A program made the position numbers and the translations under genes. From contig NZ_LQIS01000006.1 in the NCBI RefSeq assembly GCF_001499905.1, positions 62,001-126,000 of the forward strand: DNA of 64,000 nt, read 5' to 3'. Under the pieces are notes generated by a model that searched no databases, was not told the DNA's origin, and worked only from the letters and a program-made list of their open reading frames with translations. The DNA is from Mycobacterium sp. GA-1285 (GTDB lineage Bacteria; Actinomycetota; Actinomycetes; Mycobacteriales; Mycobacteriaceae). Below, piece after piece: positions 1-8,183 of this stretch (position 1 is its first letter; each line of letters starts with the position of its first letter).

Positions 1-2
1 GC

Positions 3-638
3 GTCAGAAAGCACCCGGAGTGGGACGCCGAGCGCTGGGGGCTGCCGATCAGCCAATCCGCCATGCTGCTGACGCTGTTGGGCGGCAGCGTCGCACCGGC
101 GTTCGGCCTGTTTCTTCTCGGCCACCTCACCTCGCCGCGAGAGATGCGCGCCGTTCTGCATTTCAACCGGTACTGCGGTCACCTCGTCGGCGTGCGATGC
201 GACGGCTACTTCCCCGAGACCGTCGCCGATGCATGGCGAATCCTGTTCATGTGCGATGCGGCGCGCAGCTACGACAGCGCAGAAAGCGGCACCGAACTCG
301 TTCAGTCCTTCGTTCCCGCCTTCGCGCCCGCGGCGACGCACCGCGGCCTGCAGCGGCTTCGCGCCGAGTACCACTACCGCCTGCAAGCCGGATATCTCGG
401 CCTGTACATGCTGCCGTGGAATCGTCGTCGCTACCGACTGCCGTCGGTGCTGCCGGGAATCCTGTTGCTGGTCAGCCGCTTTCCCACGATCCTCACGCTC
501 GAGATCGCGCGACGGTTGTCGCCGAAGGTCGATCACTGGTGGCAGACATCCAACCTCGAGCGGTGGGAGAACTGGCTGCAGTGGCAATCCGACGGTAAGA
601 CAGCGGCTTTCGAGGCCGCGGTACCGTTGCGCCGCTGA
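3..638 (+). CDS. DUF2236 oxygenase-family protein (5' end outside window)
   Basis: The reading frame is open from base 3, so the start lies upstream of the window; only the last 211 codons are visible. The sequence has the look of the C-terminal half of DUF2236 (MpaB / latex-clearing-protein-like) proteins: an HPEWDAERWGLP-type stretch, then a hydrophobic helix, RVGVRCDG-like and FPETVADAWRI-like segments, and a closing pair of helices (LPGILLLVSRFPTI). Members of this family are haem-binding oxygenases or proteins of unknown role. The haem-ligand region, if present, would lie in the missing part. The gene ends on TGA directly abutting the stop of the convergent YkuD gene, with no room for a terminator between them. 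Family assignment is from remembered family features, not a search; substrate unknown. Confidence 0.6.
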   Translation, partial: VRKHPEWDAERWGLPISQSAMLLTLLGGSVAPAFGLFLLGHLTSPREMRAVLHFNRYCGHLVGVRCDGYFPETVADAWRILFMCDAARSYDSAESGTELVQSFVPAFAPAATHRGLQRLRAEYHYRLQAGYLGLYMLPWNRRRYRLPSVLPGILLLVSRFPTILTLEIARRLSPKVDHWWQTSNLERWENWLQWQSDGKTAAFEAAVPLRR

Positions 639-1310
639 TCACGCCCTGGACGGAACCAGCGACGGGCTGCCGACGCCGATGGTGATCTGCGGCGCCGCCG
701 CCGGATCGAGCCACGTCAGCAGTGTGCGCATCTCCTCGCGCCCGATGGCCACACATCCCCACGTCGGGTTCCCGTCGGTCACATGAAGGAAGATTCCCGA
801 CACCCGTCCGGGGATCCGCTGGGGGTTCACGGTGATGTTGACCGCATAGTCGTAGACGGGGCCGGAGTCGTACAGGTTCTCGGCGATCGACGATGGTTTA
901 CGAGGCCCACGCACATGCGTGTTGTACGTGGGTGAGGAGGCGTCCTCGTCCCACCAGTCCTGGTTCGTGGTCTGAAAGTACGGCATTTTGGTGCCCGGAT
1001 TGGGTTGGCGGCCGAAACCCTGATCGAACCTGAAGGTTCCCACCGGGGTTCGGTGGACACCGTCAGCGGGGGCTCCGACGCCGAGCGCGCCCACTTTCGC
1101 AGGTGTCGGTCCGAGCACAGGCTTCCATTGCCGTCCGCTCCGCTGAAAGGCGGTGAGGGTGCCCGAGGTGGCGTCGGCGGTCGGCACCCCGACGACGATC
1201 CACTGCGTCGTCCGGGCGGTCGCCGCGGCGGGCTGCGCCGCCGCAGGCGCGGCGAGCGGTAGGCACAGCAGCGTAACGCCGAGGTACGACAGCGTCTTTC
1301 GCAGTTTCAC
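639..1310 (-). CDS. Secreted YkuD-fold (L,D-transpeptidase-related) protein, Rv0309-like
   Basis: 223 residues from a GTG start preceded by GAGGTAG. Residues 1-25 form a Sec signal peptide (basic start, hydrophobic core, AAPAAAQ cleavage region). The body is a YkuD-type domain: GVHRTPVGTF is the usual substrate-loop segment, and the active-site stretch is HVTDGNPTWGCVAIG, giving the His and Cys expected of L,D-transpeptidases. The canonical SHGC is TWGC here, a variant seen in the short single-domain mycobacterial exported proteins such as Rv0309, which lack the Ig-like and CwsA-like domains of the major LdtMt enzymes. A peptidoglycan-modifying role in the periplasm is likely from the family; true 3-3 crosslinking activity is not shown by sequence. 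Convergent with the DUF2236 gene. Confidence 0.75.
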   Translation of the reverse strand: MKLRKTLSYLGVTLLCLPLAAPAAAQPAAATARTTQWIVVGVPTADATSGTLTAFQRSGRQWKPVLGPTPAKVGALGVGAPADGVHRTPVGTFRFDQGFGRQPNPGTKMPYFQTTNQDWWDEDASSPTYNTHVRGPRKPSSIAENLYDSGPVYDYAVNITVNPQRIPGRVSGIFLHVTDGNPTWGCVAIGREEMRTLLTWLDPAAAPQITIGVGSPSLVPSRA

Positions 1311-1498
1311 GGGCTACCTCGGAACCGGACTGGAGCGTTCGAATACAGAATCGAGACATCGTATCCGCGGCATATATTGCGAACTGGCCCTCGAAACCTG
1401 TTCGCGGCCAAAGCGAGACCGTGTCGCTACTTGGCTCAGCCGGTCCGGTTGATCGGGTGTACCGAACTTGTCGGACCCTTCTGTGATGATGCGGTTTT

Positions 1499-2779
1499 AT
1501 GTCGGTCGCTTCGTCGGATGCCCAGGTGGATGCGGGTCCTCAGCAACGTTTGGAGGGCCTGTTCGGGCAGTTGGCCGAGTTGTCGGGGCAGCGAAACGCC
1601 ATCGATGGGCGCATCGTGGAGATCATCGCCGAGATCGACCGCGACGGACTGTGGGGAGCCGCAGAAGGGGTTCGCTCGGTCAAAGCGTTGGTGGCCTGGA
1701 AACTGGGCATGTCAGACACCACCGCCAAGAACGTGGCCGCCGTGGCGCAGCGGATTGAGGAGTTCCCTCGCTGCACCTCCCAGCTGCGCGAGGGCCGCCT
1801 GTCGTTGGATCAGGTCGGGGTGATCGCCCAATACGCCGGCGCGGGCTCGGACGATCACTACGCCCAGATGGCGTCGGTGGCCACGGTCAACCAACTCCGG
1901 TGTGCCATCAAACTCGAACCGCGCCCCGAACCCGAGCGTCCCCACCCGCGGCGCGGCATCAGCAAGACCGTCGGTGAGCAGTTCAGCACCTACCGCATCA
2001 CCCTGCCTCACATCGAGGCCGCCAAACTCGACGCCGCCCTGCAAACCCACCGCGACGCGCTCATCGGCGAGCACACCGCCGATCACGGCCCCGACACCGG
2101 CGCCGACACCCACGACCGCCGACAACTGGGCGATCTGCGGTGTCGCCCCCCGTTTCCCACCGCCGCCGATGCGTTCATGCGCATCGTCGAGCAAGCCTGG
2201 GATAGCGAGGTGGCCCGACGCCCCCACGATCAGCACAGCACCGTCATCGTGCATCTGGATCCCGACAAGCCCGCGGCCTGGCCACACCTGGGCCCGGTAC
2301 TCTCAGAAGCCGAGCGGCGCATGCTGTTGTGCGAGGCCACCTGTGAAGTGTGGCTCGAACGTCACGGCCAACTCATCGGAGCCGGGCGCTCCACCCGGGT
2401 GATCAGCCGCCGGCTGCGCCGGGCCTTGGAGCACCGCGACCGCACCTGCCGGGTGCCCGGATGCTGGGCCACCCGCGGGCTGCACGCCCATCACCTCGTG
2501 CACTGGGAAGACGGCGGACCCACCGAACTCGGCAACCTGGTGCTGGTGTGCCCCTATCACCACCGCCTGCACCATCGCGGCGAGATCACCATCACCGGAC
2601 CCGCCGACCAACTCCTCGTCACCGGCCCCAGCGGTAACCCGCTGGACCCCGGATCACTCGCACGCCCACCCACCCAACCCCCACCAACAGTCCCACCCTG
2701 CCGCGGACCCCTCGGCGAACGCGCCCAATGGTGGTGGTACAACCCCTTCCAACCCCAACCACCACCAAGCGACAACTAG
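1499..2779 (+). CDS. DUF222/HNH endonuclease-domain protein (13E12 repeat family)
   Basis: 426 residues. The N-terminal ~300 residues match the DUF222 layout of the actinobacterial 13E12-type family (LSGQRNAIDGRIVEIIAEID followed by conserved helical blocks). The C-terminal part is an HNH nuclease fold: CRVPGC, then HAHHLVHWEDGGPT, then LVCPYHHRLHH, so the zinc-binding cysteines, the paired histidines and the asparagine of the HNH motif (GNLVLVC) are all present. The tail is Pro-rich and disordered. Mycobacteria and relatives carry many copies of this family, often scattered and not part of a transposon; the biological substrate is unknown. The upstream 188 bp to the divergent YkuD gene holds no site I can name. 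A short GCCCC/GGGGC stem follows the stop. Confidence 0.8.
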   Translation: MSVASSDAQVDAGPQQRLEGLFGQLAELSGQRNAIDGRIVEIIAEIDRDGLWGAAEGVRSVKALVAWKLGMSDTTAKNVAAVAQRIEEFPRCTSQLREGRLSLDQVGVIAQYAGAGSDDHYAQMASVATVNQLRCAIKLEPRPEPERPHPRRGISKTVGEQFSTYRITLPHIEAAKLDAALQTHRDALIGEHTADHGPDTGADTHDRRQLGDLRCRPPFPTAADAFMRIVEQAWDSEVARRPHDQHSTVIVHLDPDKPAAWPHLGPVLSEAERRMLLCEATCEVWLERHGQLIGAGRSTRVISRRLRRALEHRDRTCRVPGCWATRGLHAHHLVHWEDGGPTELGNLVLVCPYHHRLHHRGEITITGPADQLLVTGPSGNPLDPGSLARPPTQPPPTVPPCRGPLGERAQWWWYNPFQPQPPPSDN

Positions 2780-2852
2780 CCCCTAACAGACTGGGGCCCA
2801 GGAAGATTCACTTGTCAAACTGTGTTGCCCCGGATCACACCGGCATGGCTCG

Positions 2853-3989
2853 CTACGTACTCAACCCGACCAGCTTCTGGATGAAGCGAACTTCGTCGTT
2901 GTCGTGTGCGTTTCCGTCGGGGTGAATCAGGTCCGAGAACCACGTGTCCGGAAGTGTCGTGTACGGCTCGTTCCACGAGTCCCACGGCAGGTAGGTCTGG
3001 GTCCGCCCGGCGACAAATCCCCAGTTGTACGCGCCGACGTTGCGCCGCTTGGCAACAGGGAGGATGCCTTCGACCGTGCTGCCGAGGTTGCGGGCGAGGT
3101 ACTCCGTGCACAGGATCGGCCGGCCCAGCGGAGTGAGTTCGTCGATGCGGTCTTCGAACTCGGCCGGTTTGCCGTAGCTGTGAAAGCTGATGATGTCCGA
3201 GAGCTCGAGTTGCAGGCTCGCGATCTCGCTGCGGCTGCCTGGATCTCGCCAATGGCCCTGCCAGACACCACTTGTCAACGGTTGGATCGGCTTGACCGCG
3301 CGCACCCACTGGAACACGTGCGGCAGGAACGCGGTGACCAGCTTCTGCTTGTCGGGGTGTTCGACCTTTCGGTAGTCCTTCGCGGGATTGTCCGGCTCGT
3401 TCCACACGTCCCACCCCAGAACCCGAGGATCGTTGCGGAAGAGGCCGACCACGCCGGTGACATAGCTCTGCAGCACGCGGGTGTAGGCCGGATCCTGCAG
3501 GCGATGTGCACCGGGGCTTTGCACCCAGCCCGAGTTGTGCACTCCCTTGACCGGCGGCCGCTGTGGACCCGCCTTCGGCAACGGATCCCAGCACGAGTCG
3601 AACAGGACGAACAGCGGCTTGATGTTGTGACTGGCCGCGATGGAGACGAACTGAGACAGCCGCTGGCTGAAACCGGCCCGGTCCGTCGCCCACAGCTGGT
3701 CGTGCAGGAACACCCGCATGGTGTTCATCCCGATTCGCTTGGCCACGCTCAGTTCGCCGGCGATGCGGCGCGGGTCAAAGGTGCCGGCCTGGAACATCTC
3801 GAGCTGGTTGACGGCGTTCGAAGTGACATAGTTGGCGCCCAGCAGCCAACCCTGCTCCGCGTACCAAGCGTTGGCGCGGTCAGCCGACCATCGCCCCGTC
3901 TCGGCGGCCGCGACGGGCGGCAGTTTGGTCAGCGCCGCGGCGGCTGCCAGATACAGCGGGAGTTTGAGGGCGGTTCGCCGGCGCACCAT
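2853..3989 (-). CDS. Secreted glycoside hydrolase, GH5 / cellulase-like
   Basis: 378 residues. The N-terminus RRRTALK plus a hydrophobic stretch and AAAET resembles a Tat signal peptide (residues 1-30), so export is expected, possibly folded. The mature part has the TIM-barrel landmarks of clan GH-A: GWDVWNEPDNP supplies the Asn-Glu pair with the acid/base Glu, and ILCTEYLAR supplies the nucleophile Glu near strand 7, followed by a YNWGFVAGR segment with the conserved Trp. The family hydrolyses beta-1,4-linked glycans or mannans; the real substrate cannot be read here. It stands alone, convergent with the HNH gene and about 120 bp downstream of the acyl-CoA dehydrogenase operon on the same strand. 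Confidence 0.75.
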   Translation of the reverse strand: MVRRRTALKLPLYLAAAAALTKLPPVAAAETGRWSADRANAWYAEQGWLLGANYVTSNAVNQLEMFQAGTFDPRRIAGELSVAKRIGMNTMRVFLHDQLWATDRAGFSQRLSQFVSIAASHNIKPLFVLFDSCWDPLPKAGPQRPPVKGVHNSGWVQSPGAHRLQDPAYTRVLQSYVTGVVGLFRNDPRVLGWDVWNEPDNPAKDYRKVEHPDKQKLVTAFLPHVFQWVRAVKPIQPLTSGVWQGHWRDPGSRSEIASLQLELSDIISFHSYGKPAEFEDRIDELTPLGRPILCTEYLARNLGSTVEGILPVAKRRNVGAYNWGFVAGRTQTYLPWDSWNEPYTTLPDTWFSDLIHPDGNAHDNDEVRFIQKLVGLST

Positions 3990-4110
3990 GCGAACATAGT
4001 GGTCACGCCCGAGCTGTTCAGTCCTCGTGTCTCATCTTGCAACGCAACAGGTTTCGAATCGTTATCAATCGGGTGACTCAAGTCACACCGTTGCCGGTGA
4101 AGAGAGAGGC

Positions 4111-5295
4111 TCAGACCGTGAGCCCGTCGGCGACCCGCGGTACCCGTTCCGCCTCGGCGCCGTCGAGCACCATCGTCGCCACCCGGTCCCGGTGTTGTTC
4201 GGCGCTGCCCAGCAGAACCGCGTTCGTGGCGGCACGCTTGTAATAGAGATGCGCCTGGTGTTCCCAGGTGAACCCGATGCCACCGTGCACCTGGATCGTG
4301 TCGTTGGCGACGTGGGTCAGGGCGTCCGAGCAGACCGCCTGGGCGATGCTCGTGGCGAGTGCCGGATCGTCGGATCCGTCCGTGAGAGCCCAGATCGCGT
4401 GATAGGCAGTCGACCTCGCGTGTTCGACATCGACGAGCAGGTTCGCGAGTCGATGCTTGACCGCCTGGAACGATCCGATCGGCCGACCGAACTGCAGCCG
4501 CGACTTGGCGTATTCCACCGACAGGTCGAGCAGATGCTTGGCGGCGCCCACCTGCTCCACCGCGAGCAGCGCCGCACCGACCTGTAGCGCATGGTGTATG
4601 ACTCGGGCGGCTTCCTCGGGTCCGGCGATCATGCGGGCCGGCGCGTCGCTGAACGTCACGTTCGCCTCGGAGCGGGTGAGGTCGAGTGTCGCCAGCGGCG
4701 TGCGCTGCACTCCCTCGGCGGTGCCGTCGACGGCATACAAGGCGAGGCCATCGCCGTCGCGGGCGGCGACCAACAGCACGTCGGCGATGCCACCGTCGAC
4801 CACCTGAGTCACCGTGCCGGACAACGTATCTCCTGCAGCGGTCACCGAAACCGCGTCCGGAGTGAACGCGCCGGCGCGGTCCACCACGGCGAATGCCGCG
4901 GTGCGGCGACCCTCGACCAGGTCACCGAGCAGTTCGTCGCGCGCCGGCCCGGACGAGGCGGCCACCAGGGCCGGGATCGCCAGGTACACCGTGCCGAACA
5001 GCGGTCCGCAGGCCAACCGCGCCCCCAACTCTTCGATGGCGACGGCCTGGTCGATGAGTGTTCCGCCGACTCCGCCGTCGGCCTCGGGCACCGAAAGGCC
5101 CAGCACGCCGAGCTCGCCGCCGAGCCGGGCCCAGATCTTGGGGTCGAACGGCGGGTCGGACTCCATCAGCTCGCGGATCGTCTCCTCCGAGAAGTGTTCG
5201 GCGCTGAACTTCCGTACCGCGTCGCGTAATTGGCCCTGTTCCTCGGTGAACTTGTACTCGGCCTGCCCGAGTCGGCTATCGGCCTGCTCAGCCAC
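4111..5295 (-). CDS. Acyl-CoA dehydrogenase (FadE type), second of a tandem pair
   Basis: The chosen start is GTG at 5295 because GGAAGGAGGT lies 5 nt upstream; this gives 394 residues, the usual family size. FAD-dependent alpha,beta-desaturation of an acyl-CoA thioester is the expected reaction. Visible landmarks are FTEEQGQLRDAVRKF at the N-terminus, the SVPEADGGVGG segment, GAALLAVEQVGAAKHLLD, RLQFGRPIGSFQAVKH, and the C-terminal IQVHGGIGFTWEHQAHLYYK block. It overlaps the upstream acyl-CoA dehydrogenase gene by 8 nt, so the two are probably co-translated. Paired FadE genes like this often form heterotetramers in mycobacterial steroid and lipid side-chain degradation; a heteromer here is inference. 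Substrate unknown. Confidence 0.88.
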   Translation of the reverse strand: MAEQADSRLGQAEYKFTEEQGQLRDAVRKFSAEHFSEETIRELMESDPPFDPKIWARLGGELGVLGLSVPEADGGVGGTLIDQAVAIEELGARLACGPLFGTVYLAIPALVAASSGPARDELLGDLVEGRRTAAFAVVDRAGAFTPDAVSVTAAGDTLSGTVTQVVDGGIADVLLVAARDGDGLALYAVDGTAEGVQRTPLATLDLTRSEANVTFSDAPARMIAGPEEAARVIHHALQVGAALLAVEQVGAAKHLLDLSVEYAKSRLQFGRPIGSFQAVKHRLANLLVDVEHARSTAYHAIWALTDGSDDPALATSIAQAVCSDALTHVANDTIQVHGGIGFTWEHQAHLYYKRAATNAVLLGSAEQHRDRVATMVLDGAEAERVPRVADGLTV

Positions 5296-6481
5296 GAGGG
5301 ACCTCCTTCCACGGCATACCGGCATCGGCACGCAGATCGCCGGGCAGCCCGAGGATGCGTTCTCCGAGAATGTTCCGCATCACCTCAGACGTTCCGCCTT
5401 CGATCGTGTTGGCCCGGCTGCGCAGGTACCGCTGCTGGATGGGACCTTGCCAGTCACGTTCACCAGTGCCTGCTCCCTGCTGATAGCCGTGGTACAGGAT
5501 CCCCTCGGGGCCAAGGAAATCCATGCACCACTGGTAGATGTCCTGGTTGAGCTCGGCCCCGACCAACTTGCCGATCGATCCCTCCGGGCCCGGCCCGCCG
5601 ACGGTCGCGGCGGCGCGGGACCGTTCGGAGGTGAGCCGTTGCGCCTCCGAGCGCAGCCACAGCCGCGTGAGGCGGTCCCGCAACACCGGGGTTTGGCGCT
5701 CAGGGCGCGACGCCCACAGTCCGGTCGCGTCGGCGATGGTGCCCGCGCCGCGGCGGCTACCGCTGCCGCCGAGCGCGGTGCGTTCGTTCATCAGCGTCGT
5801 CATCGCGACAGCCCAGCCGTTGTCGACCTCGCCGAGGCGGTGCTTGTCCGGGATGCGGGCGTCGCTGAAGTAGACCTCGTTGAACTCGGCCTGCCCCGTC
5901 ATCTGGCGCAGCGGCCGCGTCTCGACACCCGCCCCGTGCATGTCGATCACGAAGTACGTCAGGCCCTTGTGCTTGGGCACATCGGGATTGGTGCGCGCGA
6001 GCAGCAATCCCCAGCGCGCCCGGTGTGCCAGGCTGGTCCACACCTTCTGGCCGTTGATGACCCAGTCGTCACCGTCGCGCACGGCCGACGTCGCGAGCCC
6101 GGCGAGGTCGGAGCCGGCTCCCGGCTCGGAGAACAGCTGGCACCACAGGTCGTCGGTGGTTGCCAACGGCCGCAACCACTTTCGCTTCACATCCTCGGTC
6201 TGCGCGTGTTCGCGGATGGTCGGCGCTGCCATGCCGTAGCCCATCGGGTTGAGCCCGAGGGGTACCGGGCCGCCCGCGCCCTGCAGAATGCGGTCGGCGA
6301 CGGCCTGAAGGCCTCGGGACACCCCGAGCCCACCGAGGCCCTCGGGAAAGTGCACCCACGTCAGACCGGCGTCATAGCAAGCGCCGAGAAACTCCGGGAT
6401 CGGCACGCTCTTCGGGTCGTGGTCGGCGACGACCCCGCGCGCCAGCTCGGCGACCCGATCGCCATCAGCGTCATTGCTCAT
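5288..6481 (-). CDS. Acyl-CoA dehydrogenase (FadE type), first of a tandem pair
   Basis: 397 residues from ATG at 6481; the frame could begin 13 codons earlier but those residues look unlike the family. The fold is recognisable from WCQLFSEPGAGSDLA (FAD/substrate region), DWVINGQKVWTS, RTNPDVPKHKGLTYF, and the C-terminal TIEGGTSEVMRNILGERIL, which is characteristic of the larger FadE partner in mycobacterial pairs. It probably belongs to one transcription unit with the lipoprotein, the LLM oxidoreductase upstream (58-nt gap) and the second FadE (8-nt overlap). I could not place the catalytic carboxylate by eye. Expected role is acyl-CoA desaturation in lipid or sterol catabolism; the chain or ring specificity is not readable. 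Confidence 0.88.
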   Translation of the reverse strand: MSNDADGDRVAELARGVVADHDPKSVPIPEFLGACYDAGLTWVHFPEGLGGLGVSRGLQAVADRILQGAGGPVPLGLNPMGYGMAAPTIREHAQTEDVKRKWLRPLATTDDLWCQLFSEPGAGSDLAGLATSAVRDGDDWVINGQKVWTSLAHRARWGLLLARTNPDVPKHKGLTYFVIDMHGAGVETRPLRQMTGQAEFNEVYFSDARIPDKHRLGEVDNGWAVAMTTLMNERTALGGSGSRRGAGTIADATGLWASRPERQTPVLRDRLTRLWLRSEAQRLTSERSRAAATVGGPGPEGSIGKLVGAELNQDIYQWCMDFLGPEGILYHGYQQGAGTGERDWQGPIQQRYLRSRANTIEGGTSEVMRNILGERILGLPGDLRADAGMPWKEVPRG

Positions 6482-6539
6482 AGGTGTCACGATAGGAACT
6501 CGACACGCGTCGAGAAACATCGGGACCCACGAACACCGG

Positions 6540-7397
6540 CTAGCCGCGGTACTCGGCGACCCTCTCGGCGTACTGGTCGAGCAGCCGCAGCGACTCGTCG
6601 TGGGGTTTGGTGGGCAGCAGCAGGTTGGCCTGGCGGTAGCCGAGGTCTTCGAGAGCGCGCCAGTAATCCGGATCGATCGGCGTCCCGAAAGTCGTCAACG
6701 GGACGTCGTGACCCGCGCCGTCACGCATTTGATCGATCCTTTTGGCCAGCCTCTCGACCGGCAGCGGGTTGGAGATCCAACCAGCTCCATGGCGGATCAC
6801 CCGCTTGACCGTGGCGTCGGAGTCGCCGCCGACCACGATCGGTGGATGGGGTCGCTGAACCGGCTTCGGGCGCAGGAACGACGAGTCGAAATCGACGAAA
6901 CGTCCGTGATACTCGGCGGGTTCGTCGGTCCACAACGCCTTGATGGCCTCGATGCGTTCGTCCAACAGCGCACCGCGGGTCTTGGGGTCGGTGCCGTGAT
7001 GGCGCAGCTCTTCGATGTTCCACCCCGCGCCCACACCGAACACGAACCGGCCACCTGAGATCAGGTCGATGCTGGCCGCCTCCTTGGCGGTGATGATCGG
7101 ATCGCGCTGAATCAGCAGCGCGATGCCGGTGATCAGCTCGATCTTCGAAGTCACCGCCGCCGCCGCGGCCAGCGTGACGAACGGATCCAGGGTCCGGTAA
7201 TAGACCTTCGGCAGGTCCCCGCCCATCGGATACGGCGACTGCCTGCTCGCCGGGATATGGGTGTGCTCGGCGACCGCGAGTGCGTGAAAGCCTCGCTCCT
7301 CGACCGCACGAGCCAACGACAGGGGGTCGATCGTGTCGTCATTGACGAAGGTGGAGATCCCGAATTGCACGCTGCCCTCGCTTCCGTCGATGCGCAT
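6540..7397 (-). CDS. LLM-class F420-dependent oxidoreductase
   Basis: 285 residues from ATG at 7397; a GTG at 7370 with GAGGG upstream is an alternative. The protein has the luciferase-like monooxygenase barrel pattern of the mycobacterial F420 families: FGISTFVNDDTIDPLSLARA at the start, AVAEHTHIPASR, then KIELITGIALLIQRDP, KEAASIDLISGGRF, GVGAGWNIEELRHHG and KPVQRPHPPIVVGG. These are the segments that bind deazaflavin or flavin in this family. Reaction and substrate are unknown. It sits between a lipoprotein gene and two acyl-CoA dehydrogenases on the same strand, so a role in lipid or xenobiotic oxidation is likely. Confidence 0.85.
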   Translation of the reverse strand: MRIDGSEGSVQFGISTFVNDDTIDPLSLARAVEERGFHALAVAEHTHIPASRQSPYPMGGDLPKVYYRTLDPFVTLAAAAAVTSKIELITGIALLIQRDPIITAKEAASIDLISGGRFVFGVGAGWNIEELRHHGTDPKTRGALLDERIEAIKALWTDEPAEYHGRFVDFDSSFLRPKPVQRPHPPIVVGGDSDATVKRVIRHGAGWISNPLPVERLAKRIDQMRDGAGHDVPLTTFGTPIDPDYWRALEDLGYRQANLLLPTKPHDESLRLLDQYAERVAEYRG

Positions 7398-7427
7398 GCC
7401 AACGCCGGCACACGACGCGGCTATTCC

Positions 7428-8006
7428 TCAGGCCAGCGGTTCACCGAACTTGCTCAGCACATGCCATTCGCCGCCGAACATGTCGAGACCCTGCCCGTGG
7501 GCGTCCCTGTCGGTTTGATCCCCCGCATAGCGGTAGAGGGGATGGCCGCGGTATGTCACCTGTTCGCCGTCGTCGCGACGCGGCACGGTCTTGGCGGCGG
7601 CCACGTCGATGCCGATACCGCCGGCCGGATCGGAGTCCGCCAACAGTGGCAGCCAGGTGTCGGCACATTCGCCGTAGCACGTGGGTTCGTTCGCCGCGTC
7701 GTTCGAGAAGACGTACAGCGTGCGGCCGGTGCTGTCGACGATGATCTCCCCGAGGTCGCCGCGGTCGTCAATGCCGAGCGAGACGTCACCGATCGGCGGT
7801 TTCCGCTCGTTCGACGGCGGCGGATCCGGCGCCGGGGTACGCGCCTCGGTGCGCGGTGCGGCCAACGGCGCCTGGGTGCCAGACGCCCCGGACGTCGCCG
7901 TGCTGTCGTTGGTCTCCTTGTTCTCGAGCGCGGCGCACCCGGAAAGTGCCGTGAGACTGACCATCAGGATCGACGCGCACGTCGACGCCGTTCGTGGCGT
8001 GGGCAT
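7428..8006 (-). CDS. Lipoprotein with secreted-repeat domain (PF03640 type)
   Basis: The start is taken at ATG 8006 (192 residues) because it begins a clean lipoprotein signal: basic residues, a hydrophobic core and the lipobox LSGC near residue 23. After a Ser/Thr/Pro-rich linker the body carries two copies of the short secreted repeat of unknown function: LGEIIVDSTGRTLYVFSND followed by CYGECADTWLPLLAD, then YRGHPLYRYAGDQ with DMFGGEWHVLS. Such proteins are anchored outside the membrane; their function is not known. The gene ends 30 nt before the LLM oxidoreductase, so it may be the first gene of that operon. It is divergent from the HadAB-like gene. Confidence 0.75.
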   Translation of the reverse strand: MPTPRTASTCASILMVSLTALSGCAALENKETNDSTATSGASGTQAPLAAPRTEARTPAPDPPPSNERKPPIGDVSLGIDDRGDLGEIIVDSTGRTLYVFSNDAANEPTCYGECADTWLPLLADSDPAGGIGIDVAAAKTVPRRDDGEQVTYRGHPLYRYAGDQTDRDAHGQGLDMFGGEWHVLSKFGEPLA

Positions 8007-8183
8007 GGTCAATCCATTTCCGTCGGTGTCGCCGCTCAAACGTGTCAGCGGCGCGCATGGCCTTCGACGTCGGGTTGACGTAACAGGGCTTGCCCGCGGC
8101 TGTGCATCCATGCTCGACGAGGTTCGAGGTTTGCGGGCGTTAGTGTGCTTGGGGTCGGCCTAATCGACAAACCGGCAGAAAAG

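Noticed and set aside
1340..1362. TCGAATACAGAATCGA as a LexA box
   Set aside because: Half-sites do not match TCGAAC/GTTCGA; it only resembles the motif superficially.
1499..2779. HNH/13E12 gene as a sign of a mobile element
   Set aside because: No inverted repeats, integrase or att-like duplication seen nearby; the family is common as stand-alone genes.
2779..2797. GCCCC/GGGGC stem after the HNH gene as terminator
   Set aside because: 5-bp stem with 9-nt loop and no T run; not enough for a confident call.
4073..4086. GTGACT-CA-AGTCAC inverted repeat between the GH5 gene and the FadE operon
   Set aside because: Only 6-bp arms, no start codon correctly placed; too weak to call an operator or terminator.
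4814..6808. 664-codon plus-strand open frame across the acyl-CoA dehydrogenases
   Set aside because: It is the antisense shadow of two clear FadE genes; composition is Arg/Pro/Ser-rich without domains.
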